Of a DNA stretch of 64,000 nucleotides, positions 1-13,152 are shown in pieces (positions within the stretch are counted from its first letter, which is position 1; every line of letters starts with the position of its first letter). Source of the stretch: Anoplolepis gracilipes (Eukaryota; Arthropoda; Insecta; Hymenoptera; Formicidae); contig NC_132971.1 of the NCBI RefSeq assembly GCF_047496725.1, forward strand, positions 13,760,501 to 13,824,500, written 5' to 3'. The notes below the pieces were generated by a model, which made no database searches, was not told the DNA's origin, and saw only the letters and a list, made by a program, of their open reading frames with translations. A program made the position numbers and the translations under genes.

Positions 1-47
<47 letters not shown>
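1..47. repeat. (CT)n microsatellite at window edge
   Basis: An uninterrupted CT dinucleotide tract runs from the first base to position 47 and is probably cut by the window edge. It is one of many GA/CT tracts in this window. Confidence 0.97.
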
Positions 48-50
<3 letters not shown>

Positions 51-1223
51 AGAGTCGACCCGATGCATGCCTTTGTGCGGCCGCGTTTCGCTTTATCTGC
101 GCCAACCAAACGGCCGTCTAGTCCGCAACTTACCGATTCCGACATTCTAATCTCGCCAGGATACCGCCGGCTAACATACTTTCCCGACCCGATAAAGACC
201 GCATCCTCCGTCGAGATAAAGAGCCTCCGCCATCCGTCAGTTCGCGTTTCCCCGACGTTCCGGTGACGTCCGGGCTGAAAAACGTTTCACGCCCCGGATG
301 TAAATCCCCGAGCAGATTTCAACGCGAGTTAGACTACCGCTCGCGGCAAACTTCACTCATGTCGGGACCCTTCGAACGTGGGATTCGCCCTTCATCGATC
401 TTCAGCAAGCTTTATGAGCTTACACAGCGCAGCGGGGACGGGCGCGGGCCTGAAGTGGAGCGAAGTATACTTTTAAAAGCTCGCTGGGATACGGGGTAGG
501 ATGATTCGCTTTTACAGCACTTGGCATACTTTCAACATTGTCCCGACAAACTTCGTCGGAGTAGCGAGCGTTTTCTTTCCGCGAGCAAAATGCACTTGAT
601 TATCAGTGCATGCTATACACGAAAGTAAGAAGAGATCGGAAGAGTAGTGGATTTTACGGGGCTCCATATGAATAGAGATTGAGCGTAATTTTCTTGGTAC
701 GCGCAATTACTCGAATTTTATGCTTGATTCTCCCTGAATAGTATGCGACCAAGCTTATATTCTTATTTTATTTGCAGTTGAGGGATAGAAAAAAGGATAT
801 TTTAAAACCCGCATTAGATGAATCTTTATGGTTGACAATAAATTTTATATATTAACGTAAAAAATTGATGTAAAAATTCATAATTATAATCTTAATAATA
901 AAATATTTAATTATTAAACATTTGCCGGTACATCGATTTTATAACATGCAAATTCATAAAAAATAATATTTTTTTCATTATTCGTGTTTTTCTTCAGCCG
1001 CTACTTTTATAGGCGCTGAAACTGCGAGAGTGAGTCGGTAATTTAGCAAATATCGATCAAGTGTCTAAGTCTAAGTACGTGTAGACGAACGAACGCATAC
1101 GCTCCTCGTTGTAAAGCGGATAATGCGTTCTTAATTTGAATCACGTCGACCCTATTGACAAGAAGTTAACGAGCAGTTTTCGTAATAATACGTGAGTCAG
1201 CGTTCTTAAAGACGTTGCGAGAC

Positions 1224-1667
1224 AGGAGGGTACGAGTCACAGGCGACAACGGCCTCTCGAAAGCGGAGAGTCGCGTGTTTGTGACACGGTCGTTGTACGT
1301 GTACTGGGACAGGATTAATTGAGTACTCGGGGAGGCGGAGGAATGAACACGCGCACGGTTCATCGATTCTCGTCGGCTCTATGAGCTTATACGCGCGCGC
1401 GCGCGAGGGGCACGGTGGGTTTAGATGAATGGACGGATAAAATGGATTTACACGAAACGGCGGAACATTTTTCAGGAGCTCATAAGAGCGAGCGGGAATC
1501 TCAAAGGTAGTGATAGGAAGGGTACTACGCGCGGAACGTGGGAGAGAAGGGCGAGATATCGACCGCGGCAAGTGACAGCCTCTCGAAAGTGGAAACCCTC
1601 GGCGCGCTCTTCCAACGACAAATGTGTGCTACCAGGATCAATTGAATGCTTCGGAGAACGCGGTCCC
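1224..1667. repeat. Diverged direct duplication, unit about 110 bp
   Basis: Two stretches, about 1240-1345 and 1570-1667, share the same order of matching blocks. Each has a CCTCTCGAAAG(C/T)GGA block, then a GTGT(A/G)CT block, then CAGGAT(T/C)AATTGA followed by a CTTCGGAG/ACTCGGGGAG block. Identity is partial and there are small indels, so this is an old duplication or two copies of an unnamed interspersed repeat. No terminal inverted repeats were seen. Confidence 0.5.
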
Positions 1668-3933
1668 TCTGAGGGCATAACGGGAAATCGATATTACCCC
1701 CTTCTCTCCCCAAAGCGCGTCCCTTCGACGGGTTTGAGCGACCGCCGCAATTTTGTATGTCTGCGAAAAGCTCGGCCGAGCATCCCATCTCCCCTTTATT
1801 TCGTTTCGCAGCGACCGTGTTTCATCGTCAACAATTGTTGCAGAATCAGGAAATCGGTAAATGATCAATTTAGCAATCGCGAATATATATCGCGGTTCCA
1901 ATTGTGAAACAACACTACGATATCTTGCGTACTTATATTTTTCAAACTTTACGAGGAGTGAAAGAGAGAGAGACATCTCTCTTGGCACGCCACCAAGAAA
2001 AATATTTCTGGCAGAAACGTATATGTGCAGCTTTTACGACGGCGGAGGAATATGGATGAATACTTTTTCACCAAAGTAAAGCCGTTCCTCTTCGACGGTG
2101 CAGTTAGAAATCGCGCGTTACGATTTACGCAGGAGAAACAATCGCTCGCGGAAAATTACAATTTCTTTTATGCTTTTCTGGATGCAATTGGATGAAAATA
2201 TGCGAGCTCGCAGGTATATTTTATTTCCCGGGAAGATTCTTGCACGGACTCGAGCGACGTTCGATGCTTCTTCTATTTTTAGGCTCTCCGATAGGGCCAA
2301 TCGTGTCTTTCCTTGAAACACGTGTAGTCATTCCAGCCGATGTGACGCATTGCCGAGAAAAGGGCTATCATGAGGGCCGAACTATTACCGAACAGTCCTC
2401 CGCATAGTATCGATTCGGCTTTGTATGTTTTTTTTCCCTTGAGGCACACTTTGCTCTTCCATATCACAGATCAGCAAAAAGTAAAAAAACAAACACATTC
2501 TGATCCTTTAATAAACCGAGTAGTTGATTGTGCATTTCTATTTTCTGTCGTGATATTTTTGCAACATTTGTTTTTTCATAAAATAATAATAATTGTTATA
2601 ACTGTGTTTAATCCAAATTTTATAGAAGACGAGAATACACACATGCGTACGTCTATGTATACACATATACACACATACTCTTTCATGATAAGACATTTTA
2701 CTTCGAAACTCAGCAAAAGTATACGATACGGAAAATACATTTTGCGCTTTATTCTCCCGTACTCAGTTAGTTTCCATAAACCTGTTTAGCTCTTTCCGAC
2801 GCTGCTTTGCCCGGAGTCAAATCCCTGGCACCAGGGGTCCAACAGGATTATCGTAATGGTTTGCCACGACCTTCGATCTCTAGTAGCTTTCCGCACCTGT
2901 GATGGTTTGCTTTCGGAATACACTCTAGAGGACTGCAGGATCTTATCGAACCGGGGACATTGTCAATTTGATCACAGCGGTTCAGCTGATAGGCAACTTG
3001 ATTCTCTCTTTTTCTTGAAATTGAATAGAGCTATAACAACCTATTCTATCTTTTTCAAATTAAATTACTCATGCATAAACTTTGTAAATTTTTTCGCGAC
3101 ATATTATATATTCCATTTAATTTATCATTTATATATGTATACGTAAATCAATATAGTAAGAATGCTCTCGACAATATGAAAAGTGAAATTATGTAATCAT
3201 TTGAAAACTGGAAATTCTTTTAACGCTTTAAATGATACGACACATTTGGAAGAATTTTTTCTTTAGAGATATTAAATCTTTGACAATACAAGGTAATCTC
3301 TCTATTTTGTTTTAATCAACAACAAAATATTTATAATATTATAAATATATGTTATTTACATTCAAGTAGAGAATATTAAGCAATAGCTTGAACGGCTTAT
3401 CGACAAATACCTCGCCAGGCGAAATCGAGTACCACAGTCATAAATTTCACGGCGCCAAATGCGAGGTAACTATTTATCTAGTTATCCGCTGGGTAAGTCA
3501 CGTATAGTTCCGCCCTCGCCAGCTTCATTATCTTCGCGGGACACGTTTTCCCCTGATGCAACGAGATTGCCGGATGTGCAGGACGGTGGAGCAGAATGTG
3601 GTGGATGAGCGAGCGGAGGTCGGCTTCTTCCTCCGGTCGCGGATCGAGGGGACGAAGAAGCCAGGATGGATCCAAACTCGAGACCCCTCTTCCCGTCCCG
3701 TCACCTATCTCATCCCCATGGTCCGTTTGGTTTTCTTTCTTCTCCCTGCTTCCTTCCTTCGTTTCTTCCTCGTTGTCGTCCAGTGTCTCCGGTTAACATC
3801 GCGAGTCACGTCGTGTCAGAAGGGTTTTGCGAGTCGGCGGATGACTGCCAGCGGGTGATATGTCGCTTTCTCGTGTGACGTCAGCTCCATCGCGAAAGAA
3901 AAAGGGCTGGTAGCGACGGTTATGGCATGAAGG

Positions 3934-3934
3934 A

Positions 3935-3978
<44 letters not shown>

Positions 3979-3984
3979 CGAGAG
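3934..3984. repeat. (GA)n microsatellite
   Basis: A GA tract interrupted by two AAAG steps. The opposite-strand open frame here (3816-4001) is only SLSLSL repeat translation. Confidence 0.95.
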
Positions 3985-6900
3985 ATGTCGAGTAGATTCA
4001 CCGTCGCGAGAAGCCCGCTTAGATGCTGCGCCAGAAGGGCTCAGCGTTACAAATGACCGCGATGCTATGCATACCCAAACAGATCAAGGACACGACGATG
4101 TGTGGAGGAAAGAAAGATAAAAAAAGAAAATATTTATTAAGTACTTACGCGTGGATTAGATTTCGTAATGCAAAATGTATATGAAACAAAAAGGATGATC
4201 TACGATAAAGGAGATTTTGATATATATATGTGTATGCGTGGTTATTACATATATACAATGTACTTAAAAAAGAGTAACAAATTAAAAATGATAATATACT
4301 ATTTGGTTATAAAAAATACTGATATAAGTAGAAATAATACAACTATTTAATACTCGTTTTTTGTAAGAATGTAAGAAAAGAAATTTTTGATTTCACACGA
4401 AAGAGAATACTTCCAAATTCCATGCAGTTTCATGCTTTGACATTCAATCTGGGAATCGTGATTCTCTCTTTCTTTTTCTCATATCAAATGTCTATTGTTG
4501 ACTTTGTTCACTTCGATCATAGTATGTCACTCGTTTTGTTATGCGATTGGGGAAAATCCCAAGTTGTGAATAAATAAAAGCATCTATAATTCTATCCTTG
4601 GAGAGGCAGCGATTCGAGAAATTTTCGTTTCCGTAATGGTAATGGCGCGTGCTTCCATTATTCTTAGCACTTTCCCTCATCTCGCTGGCGGGGGAAAGAA
4701 TGGGGAGATGATACATGAACATTCCACGGGTATTTACGAGAATTATTTGAATCAATATTTCATTAGAAGAAGAGTTTGGTGAGAATTGTACTGTACGTGT
4801 TTTTTTTTCTCGTTGCTTTGCATTATCCTGTCAATGCTGAGTTTTCACGTATTAAGAGAAAAATCGACCTATCTATATTTGATCTATAAATTTTTTGCAT
4901 AAACATTTTTATAATTTTTTAAATTATTGAACCAGTTATTTAAATCAGTTGTATAAGATTTAAATTGTTCTTGAAAAATAGAACAATAAAAAAATTAATT
5001 TAAATAAATAATTAAAAAAAGAAGACTCAAAAATGTTGCAACTTGTCTCTTATTCGTTTGATCCATTTAAAAGTAAAATAAAATTGTGCTAAATAACAAT
5101 TCATAATTCATATTTAGTCCAATATTTGTTGAGGAGGTTTCTTCATATCTATTACCTTCAACGTGACTTTATTTTTTTATTGTTACCTTGCCTAATAATC
5201 CGTAGATAGATGTGGAAAAAAGGTAAAATTATATATAATTTCAAAATATATACATACAAAAAAGAATACTATTAAATGATTTAAAAAGGTATATATATTT
5301 TTGCGTACAAAAACAATAAACATTTTTTCATAATTGGATTTACTGAGAATGTAATAAAAGAATTTAATAAAAGATCATCATTAACGCTTGCAGTGCTGCG
5401 TTTTCCTTTCTTTATCCATGTAATATCGGTATCGAGGAAAGGAAGTGAGATTTTGCGAGGACGAGGCTCACTACATAGAGGCAAGAAGACGAGGTAACCG
5501 AGTAGTCTAAGAGCAACATCAGGGAAGAGACACGGCACGAGAATGGCGGTAACCTTCGCGTCGCGGGGAAAACACGGGTGGCGAAAAGATGGGACACGAT
5601 CGCGCGTTTGCATGCAAATGCCGAGCGTTGCGCGGTAAATGTTTCTGCGCGATAAAAGTCTTGTAGCGGCGCGGCAGCTATAGCGCGAATTTACGTGCTT
5701 TTTCGAGCGGCCACCACCCCTCGTTCCCGACCTTTCGCAGTCGACCTCCTCTCCTTGCGTCCATCGTCAGGACGAAGTTAGGTGCGGCCGCCATAAATGA
5801 GTAGGTATATGCGTGTATGTGCATGTAAGGTAAGCGTATGTTAGAAGGGCCTAGTACGGGCGAGGCACTCCGGGTACGCCCGAATTATTAAGAGCCGCGC
5901 TAAGCCACACTTACCGCCCTCCATATCCCCAACCGCCTTCCGAGAGCTGTCTGTTACATTATCAAGAACGAGCGTTGCTCCGAGACGCGCTCGCGAATCT
6001 TCGCTGCTCGTACGTTGTCGACCGTCACTCTACGTCATTGTCTCGATAACAATGCACCGCACGGATATCCAACCGCGGTCTTGCATGTCTGGTTATACCG
6101 AATGACTTCGCGGCGCAATTATACGTCGTCGTGCTGTAACGTTTGAGATACAAACCGCAAGCATCCCTTTAGCAGCACTTGTGAAAACATCGAGGGAGGA
6201 CGTCAAGGGAAGAATGTCGAATGTTGACTCTGTCGGATTAGGAATAACGCGCGGGATGAGGGATGGAAAATGTTTTTCCTTCTCCTTTCGCGCATTAAAT
6301 ATAACTGCATATCAAATAATAAGAAAATTTAAAATTTCGCCTAAATTCTCCCTGAGCAACGATGGCGAAGGTTACGAAACAAATTACTGTCCTGCGCACC
6401 ACCGTGGTTTTAGCCGCTCTCGGCTAATTTCTCTCGCCGCGAAAATCCTAATTAATGAGGGCGAATTACGCTGCGCTGAGTTTGTTCCAGGCGCTTCGAC
6501 GAACTCCTGGTATGAGGGGTCGAAAAGCTGGCCGGGATGGGAGGAGGGAAAGCGGACGGGAATAGTCGCTGCATCTTCGAAAGAGAGAAGGGAACAGGGT
6601 GCGGTGCGATGGATGCCAACTAATCGGGTAATTTTTCCGGCATCAGTCGGTGAATATCAACGCCGCCGTTGAGCCCTCCCGTGGCGTTAAGAACGACAAA
6701 CGATCGCCGATCCATCTGGCTCAATGTAACTCCGTCAGCCTTTCGTTCGTCGTCTTCTCCCTTCCCTCTTCCATCGTCGACTCACCGAATCCGACTGCCT
6801 ATTCGTCGGTTCAAACCACCCTTTTCAGACCAGCTAAACGCTTGCTCGGTACCATCCCACGAAGGATGTTTTTTAAGTGCTCAACATTCCTGAAGTAAAC

Positions 6901-9260
6901 TGATCTGAATATATGTATACGTCGAATTGCTCGTTTTCGAACCATTCTCCAGCGATTCTCCGTATCGAGATAATTTCTCGGGTTGGAAGCGTGATGCTTC
7001 TTGTCAAGGAAAATGCATTGCGATAACCTTAATTCGTCAACATTAAATTGCGGATAAATGCCATTCATCATCTATTAAAGTCTTTTTGAATAAAGTAATT
7101 TTAAAAAAACATTAAAATTGTGCATATTTTATATGAGCCAGAGAATTTTCTTAATTTTTTACGAATTTTTATAGTCGAAATATTCTTTTCATACACATAA
7201 GAATTTTATGGTGTAAAAAGGTTAATACAAAACAAATAAAGAAGCACGACTTGTTACTTGACTTTTTCGTACATTTAAAAAGTTTGGTTATTTTATACGA
7301 TCTTATGCGCGTAATTGTTAATTAATTAAGAGCTTTTTATTATAATCAGGCTACGCGTTAATGAACAAAGGAATACGACGGGATGTTGTAAAAAACAATT
7401 TGTCGGGAATTCTTACACACTGTAAATGTTAACATTTTACGAGACCGCGGATGGAAGCAGGGGAACCTGAGCACTAGTAAAAATCGTGTCGCTAGAGAGA
7501 AGAATAACCGGCTATAGCGTGCGGTTAACCGGAAGCGGAAAAGGTCAAATCGCGTCGGTGGGCAAGCTCGTCTAGTCGCAGGGGTGAGGCTGCGATAATT
7601 GGAACAAAGAGAGTTAGCTCCGAGAGTCAAGAGGAATCCTCATCCTCGGGGCACTCTCTCCTCTCTGTCTTTCATTCCCTCACTTCCTCTCCGGTAGCGA
7701 TAAAGTTTAACTCTTTCGAACTCTGTTAGCGGTGTACTCCTTCCGGTACGCGAAGAAAAATTCCCTTTATCTATTTCGCCATTTTTTTATTCCTTTTTCG
7801 CCCGTTTATCTCGCCCGGCATGTTGCAACGCTTTATACTACACTTGCGAAACTATAATATATTTGACGAATTACAAGAAATTTATTTCTAATTATGAAAC
7901 AAGAAAATGTAATCTTTACATGTTTGTAAAATTATATAATAAATTTTTGGTATTAGATTAGCCATTCGTATATTCTTTAAAAAATGATGTTTTTTTAAGG
8001 GAAATATCTTAATTGAAATCAAATTATCTTGTTAACTAATTATCTTAAAATCAATCTTTTCAACATTTATTAGAAATTAACTCAATTTTCAATTTTTTAT
8101 GTACTTATTTTTTTTATATGATTATTAATATGAAATATTAAGTAAATACATTTATGATAAAAGAATTAATCGATAGGAGTTTTATAGATATATTAATAAA
8201 TAAACAATTAATATTTATATTGACATTCAGAATAAGTTTCAAACAAATATATTGTAGCATTCGATAATTGTTGTAAGAATTATAAATATTTAAAGTTTAA
8301 TGTCGTTAAAAAAAGATTATGATCTTTCAATTTTAATTTTAGTTATTTATAATGTGTTTCGGTTTCTTTCTCTGAGCGCTGTGATTCATCATACGGCCCG
8401 GGTCACTCGATCATTAAGCTGATCCTTCTTTCGCGATGTATTGATAAGTGACAGTCATGCTACATGAATATTATTCAAGTGTGCTCGTTGTCCACGTTAC
8501 TAACTACATGTCAATCAGTACGTTTCGAAACATAAATATACATTGCGTGTCTGAGGTGCTTGATTAATATGGTCTATATTTATTAATGACAGATAAAGCA
8601 GTAACGAAAAATATGCCGAAAATTCGCTCGAATAAGATTTGACAGATATTAGCTCCTGTCAGATTGGATATAATCGTCTTCACAAAGGTAAAAATGAAAA
8701 GTATAGTCCTGAAGTGTTTAGAAAAATATATGAAAACAAACTGAAAATTTCTGCAGAAATGTTTTATGCAAAAATCCATTATATAACATTGAAAACATCA
8801 TGTTTCATCGAGACCACATCCTCATTACGAACGAATTCTCGTTTAATCTTCCGTAAGATTCCGTTTAAAAGAATATCTGAGATGCGCGAAAAATCCTAAA
8901 GCGCGAGTGTGACTTCCCATAAAACACAGCCCGCAGAGGAATCATCAAAAACTATTCGCGGCCGCTTGCGTTTTACAGCCTTTTGCATAAAATATGAAGT
9001 CGCCGCGTGTAAAATATTATCGCGCACGTCCCTCTCCGAATAATATATTACAGTCGATATCAGCGTATCAATATTCACGCGGGTGCATATGATCCTCCCG
9101 TCCGATGTGTTTTCGATCGGCAGAGCAGTGTGGTTCCTCTCTCGATTCCCGCGGAGTACCATTATCCGGCGGCTTCCCATCGTACTCCCGGCATGGTTCG
9201 ATCACCGGTTCGCGGAAAATATCCATTTTGCAATCAAACGAAATTAGTGTTTCATTTCTT

Positions 9261-9396
9261 GCGTTTTTTTCTGGCTCGACTCTGTTTCTCTCTTTTTCCT
9301 TTTTGTTGCATAAATATATATATATATATATATTTATTTATTTATTTATGCAACAAAAGAGAAAAAGAGAGACACAATTGAGCCAGAAAAATACGC
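9261..9396. mobile_element. Short hairpin element (MITE-like)
   Basis: The stretch folds on itself. The left arm starts GCGTTTTTTTCTGGCTCG and the right arm, read on the minus strand, starts GCGTATTTTTCTGGCTCA. Both run inwards to a shared TTGTTGCATAAATA. The arms are about 57 bp with roughly eight mismatches (about 86 percent), enclosing an AT-only loop built of TA and TTTA steps. Pairing stops sharply at the GCG ends, as expected for a small non-autonomous DNA transposon. A microRNA-like hairpin is possible, but the arms are long and CT/GA-rich. No clear target-site duplication was seen. Confidence 0.6.
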
Positions 9397-12300
9397 ATAT
9401 ATATATTGATATATATATATGTATGTATGTATATAACGACAGTTGTAAACGCGCATAAAGTTTAAAAGTTCCAACAGTTGGATGTGGCTCGAAATGGATA
9501 GATCGACGCGATCAGTGTTGTTCTAGCGTAAACCGATGAACGTGAGGTTATACTGACATAATGCAGGGATGTTGACGAAAGGGGCGGAAAATAAGGCGGA
9601 AACAATAGCGCTCCATGTGGTTGGAAACTCGTTTCGTCCATTAAAGCACGCTTTCTTGCCGGCTTGTTTTTCGCCTTCCTCGACGTAACTCGGTGCCGCT
9701 CTCGTGGCGTTGAGATATACACGAGGAAAACACTCGCCACCGCCTTGGCGCAATGTCGACCCTGGAATACTCGCAGCGACTCATCCTCGCAATTCACCCT
9801 CGACAAGAGCCTAAGTGAAATTTCGTGCCGCCGGGCGCCCTCCCTTTTCTCCTTCTACATCCCACAGCCTTTTCAGTCTATACTCAACCGGTCGTCTTTG
9901 CGGCGAGTCGAGATAAAAGACCCGACGCCCGCTTCCTCTCTCCCATTGCACGATATCCCGTGAGATATCTTATACCACCGAGAAATTTCTCCTTCTTTCG
10001 CAGGCGAAAAAAGGTTTGGCACGGGTTCTAACCGGTCGTGTTGGGGTTAAAGTAACGACGATCTTCCGCCGCGGCCTAATATAAAGTTAATTCACTTTCG
10101 TGGCAGTAGCGCGTATCGTTGTATATGGTCGTAACACGGAGCGACGGGATTTGCTTATCCCCAGGGTAGCTGTACTGTGGCAAACACGCTACATCGAAAC
10201 ATGACGGAAAATAGCGAGAGAAAACATAAGAATAGTTTCGAAGCTCGCAAAGCAAAAACGCTGGACTGGGTCAGCGAGACAGAACGCCGAAAATGCCAGA
10301 GAACGCGGAAATAACTGATAAAACATCCGAATATTTCATTTGCCAGCGAACTAATGTGACATCGGAAGAAAGATTCAGAAAAAGTTTTGATTCCCCTAAA
10401 TTGGATATGTAAATGAAAGGAACTAAAATCGAATGGAATGCACGATTTTTTTCTTTAATTATTATTATGAATTATCATCTGTTATAATAGCTAATAGATA
10501 AAAACAATTAGAAAGATGAACAAAAACACAAAGCGTTTTAAATCAACGACGTAACAACTTTTTTCACGACAGTTTCAATATGGAATTAATCTTTACCTTT
10601 TAATATCAATTTCATTTTTCACAAATTACGTTATTATATTTGCTGTAAAGTTGTTATAAATCTACTTTTTAAAACTTACGAAAATTAAGAATCTCTAAGT
10701 ACCTAAGCCTAATATTTTTCAAAGTTGCATTAGAAAACGAACGATTTAAATTATTACTTGATACTTAAATATTTTTATTGTTATACGAGCATGATACATA
10801 ATCTATGATATATTTATGTAATATTTAAAAATTTTTTTTTATATTACCACAAACATGGATAGTATTTTTTTCAAAAACCAAATGGCCGAATATAAGAATC
10901 ACGCATCGATCAAACTATGGGCGACTTCTTTCAAGGGTTGTTTGCTTTACCCTTAAACTTAACCCTCGCTTACAAAGATGAAGGATCGTAGAGTAGGCGT
11001 GGGTGTGTTGTTGGTCGAGAAACTGGGCACGTTTCGTGTGACGAAGGTTTTGGTGGTATATATATAACGCGTGCCACGACTCGTATAAGAGGGATAAAGA
11101 TTCGACTTCAGAAATATCACTAATATATTACCTCGGCTCCATATTTCAGTATTAAAGCAAATGGAAAAGATACGTTTATGTTTCTTTAAGTATAACATTG
11201 TACAATCTCTTTGCTTGTTTTTTAACCAAATTAGAATACAGCAAAAAGTCACAAGTGTAGACTGATTTTAGTATAAAAATAATTTTTTTAGAAATTGATA
11301 TAGTAAAGACATGTTTTTCGTATTCTTTATAAAAATTATGAACAGTATTTGTTTAGAAAATTAAAAACACATTTAAGTAATTTTATATTAATATTAATAT
11401 TATAATTTGATATATTAATATTTATAATTCTACTTCAACTTTAAGCTGAGTTTAGAGTTTATAATCCTTATCGTATAATAAAGAGAAATACATCGAAGAA
11501 AATTAATTGTAAGTCACAAAAATCAAGACTACCTTCATGCATTAATAAAAAATATTTTACGCTTGTTAGTAGACAATTGGAATAAATAATATATACTTTC
11601 TTTGTTTTATATTATTATAAATTTTTATTCTTTTATTGAGATTATTTGGCACTTTCTTTGAGTATAATAAGATTTGAAAGAATAAAATTATTATGTTTTC
11701 ATAATATTTACTCTTAATTTTGAGAGTGGCTATTTGTAAAATTATTATTTTTAATTTAACAAAACTTATGTAAAATTATAAAAAAATCATCATTATATTT
11801 ATATTTTAAGCATAAAACAAATGTAATCCGAAATAACTATGTAAAATTTAATACATAATTATTTAATAATATTATTCTTAAATATTGTTATTAAATAATA
11901 AGAATTGCTTTAAAAAATAATAAAAAATATCTTTAACATATATTTTTCTATATTCAAAGATTCTATATACTTATGTAAAAACTTTTTTTTTAATATTGAT
12001 AGAGAAAATATCATATATTTATGTCTAAAGAGAAAAAAAAGAGGGGGAGAGACGGAAGAAAGAGAGAGAGAGAGATCTTTTGTTTATAAATCTCTGGAGT
12101 ACAGTCTCCTTTTTATATACACAATATAGAAACTTACCTCAACGAAATGGTATTTCTCAGGTTTGTTTTTTTAACTTATTGCTCTTATCGTTCATGCAAT
12201 CTGCCTTAGTCTGAGAGGAGAAAAGGATGTCCCTTCTTTTTAATTATTATTTGAGATAAGTTTCTGAAAACATATGGTACAAAAAAAAGTTAGTAATATG

Positions 12301-12699
12301 TTATAGCAATAGTAGTTTTGAATTTTGTCAATTCATTTTCTTCAGCTTTATGGACTTATAGTCTGCTGGATCAAGAAGGCTGAAGGAAACGTATTTTCAT
12401 AAAATAATATATATATATATATATATATATACCCAATTAATATTTTATATGTACATACACTAATTAGAGTAAAACTTGATTTCTGCTTTGCTTTTCTGGA
12501 TTATTTTTCTAATATTAATTTTTAATAGAATATCTACAAAAATATTAACGGAATGATACACAACAAACTATTTATATTTCGCGATATAATCTTTCACAAA
12601 ATATTTTAATGTTTATAATATATTGACATATAAATGTTAATTATATAGATGATAATTAAGTTTTCATCAGATTTTATCTATGAGAAAAATATATCATCA

Positions 12700-13152
12700 C
12701 ATGTATACTACAACACCTTTTTCACTAAAATTGGATCTCGATAAAACTAGCTGGTTTTCTGTATCACTTATTTAGTTTATCACTTGCTGAACAAAAAATA
12801 TAATAGACAAAGCTAGATAATGAACAATTCTGATGTTTGAGGGGCTTGCAGCTACCGATATCTCACGATAAAAAATTCGATAACTTTGAAACGATTAACT
12901 CAAAGTAGATAAAATTGTAGCGTTTTGAAAAGATCACAAAAAGAACTCTAAGAATATGGAATAGATATAGAGATTTCTATTTCAGATTTTTATGTTGACC
13001 TTCACCAGACTTTTCGAGATCATCCAAAGCTTAAATAAATATCACCAGCTAATAGATTTTTTAAGTTCTACTATTTTTGTTTGAAACATTTTTCCAATAA
13101 ACCAATACTTTCTGAAATAATTGGTCGTTGTCAAACTTTTGTCCCTTACTGT
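12700..13152. mobile_element. Possible Tc1/mariner-like element end
   Basis: Read on the minus strand, this stretch begins TACAGTAAGGGACAAAAGTT, starting near 13152. This resembles the CAGT...ACAAAAGTTT ends of many Tc1-like elements. No matching opposite end and no transposase frame were found, so the left boundary is a guess. It is best treated as a decayed fragment. Confidence 0.25.

Larger units (their letters stand above)
48..9260. other. Upstream intergenic DNA, no gene recognised
   Basis: CpG-rich blocks (about 50-500, 1200-1850, 3500-3850, 5400-6900, 7440-7850 and 8890-9240) alternate with AT-rich stretches. The open frames in the CpG-rich blocks overlap on both strands, have low-complexity or arginine/serine-rich translations, and match no family I recognise. 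A CG dinucleotide run lies at 1391-1405. The block at 8890-9240 has balanced composition and TTTTGCATAAAAT-like sites, which resembles a non-coding regulatory element. It may contain exons of an unrelated gene that are too short to recognise. Confidence 0.6.

Noticed and set aside
1425..1907. 160-codon open frame
   Set aside because: Overlaps open frames on the other strand, includes part of a diverged repeat, and has no recognisable protein features.
2805..2850. tRNA-like GGAGTCAAATCCCTGG segment
   Set aside because: It lacks a matching acceptor stem, D arm and anticodon arm. No tRNA or rRNA gene was seen in the window.
6181..6672. 163-codon open frame
   Set aside because: It opens with GTG rather than ATG, and no family or motif is recognised. 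The block looks like non-coding GC-balanced DNA with a CTAATTAATGAG homeodomain-type site.
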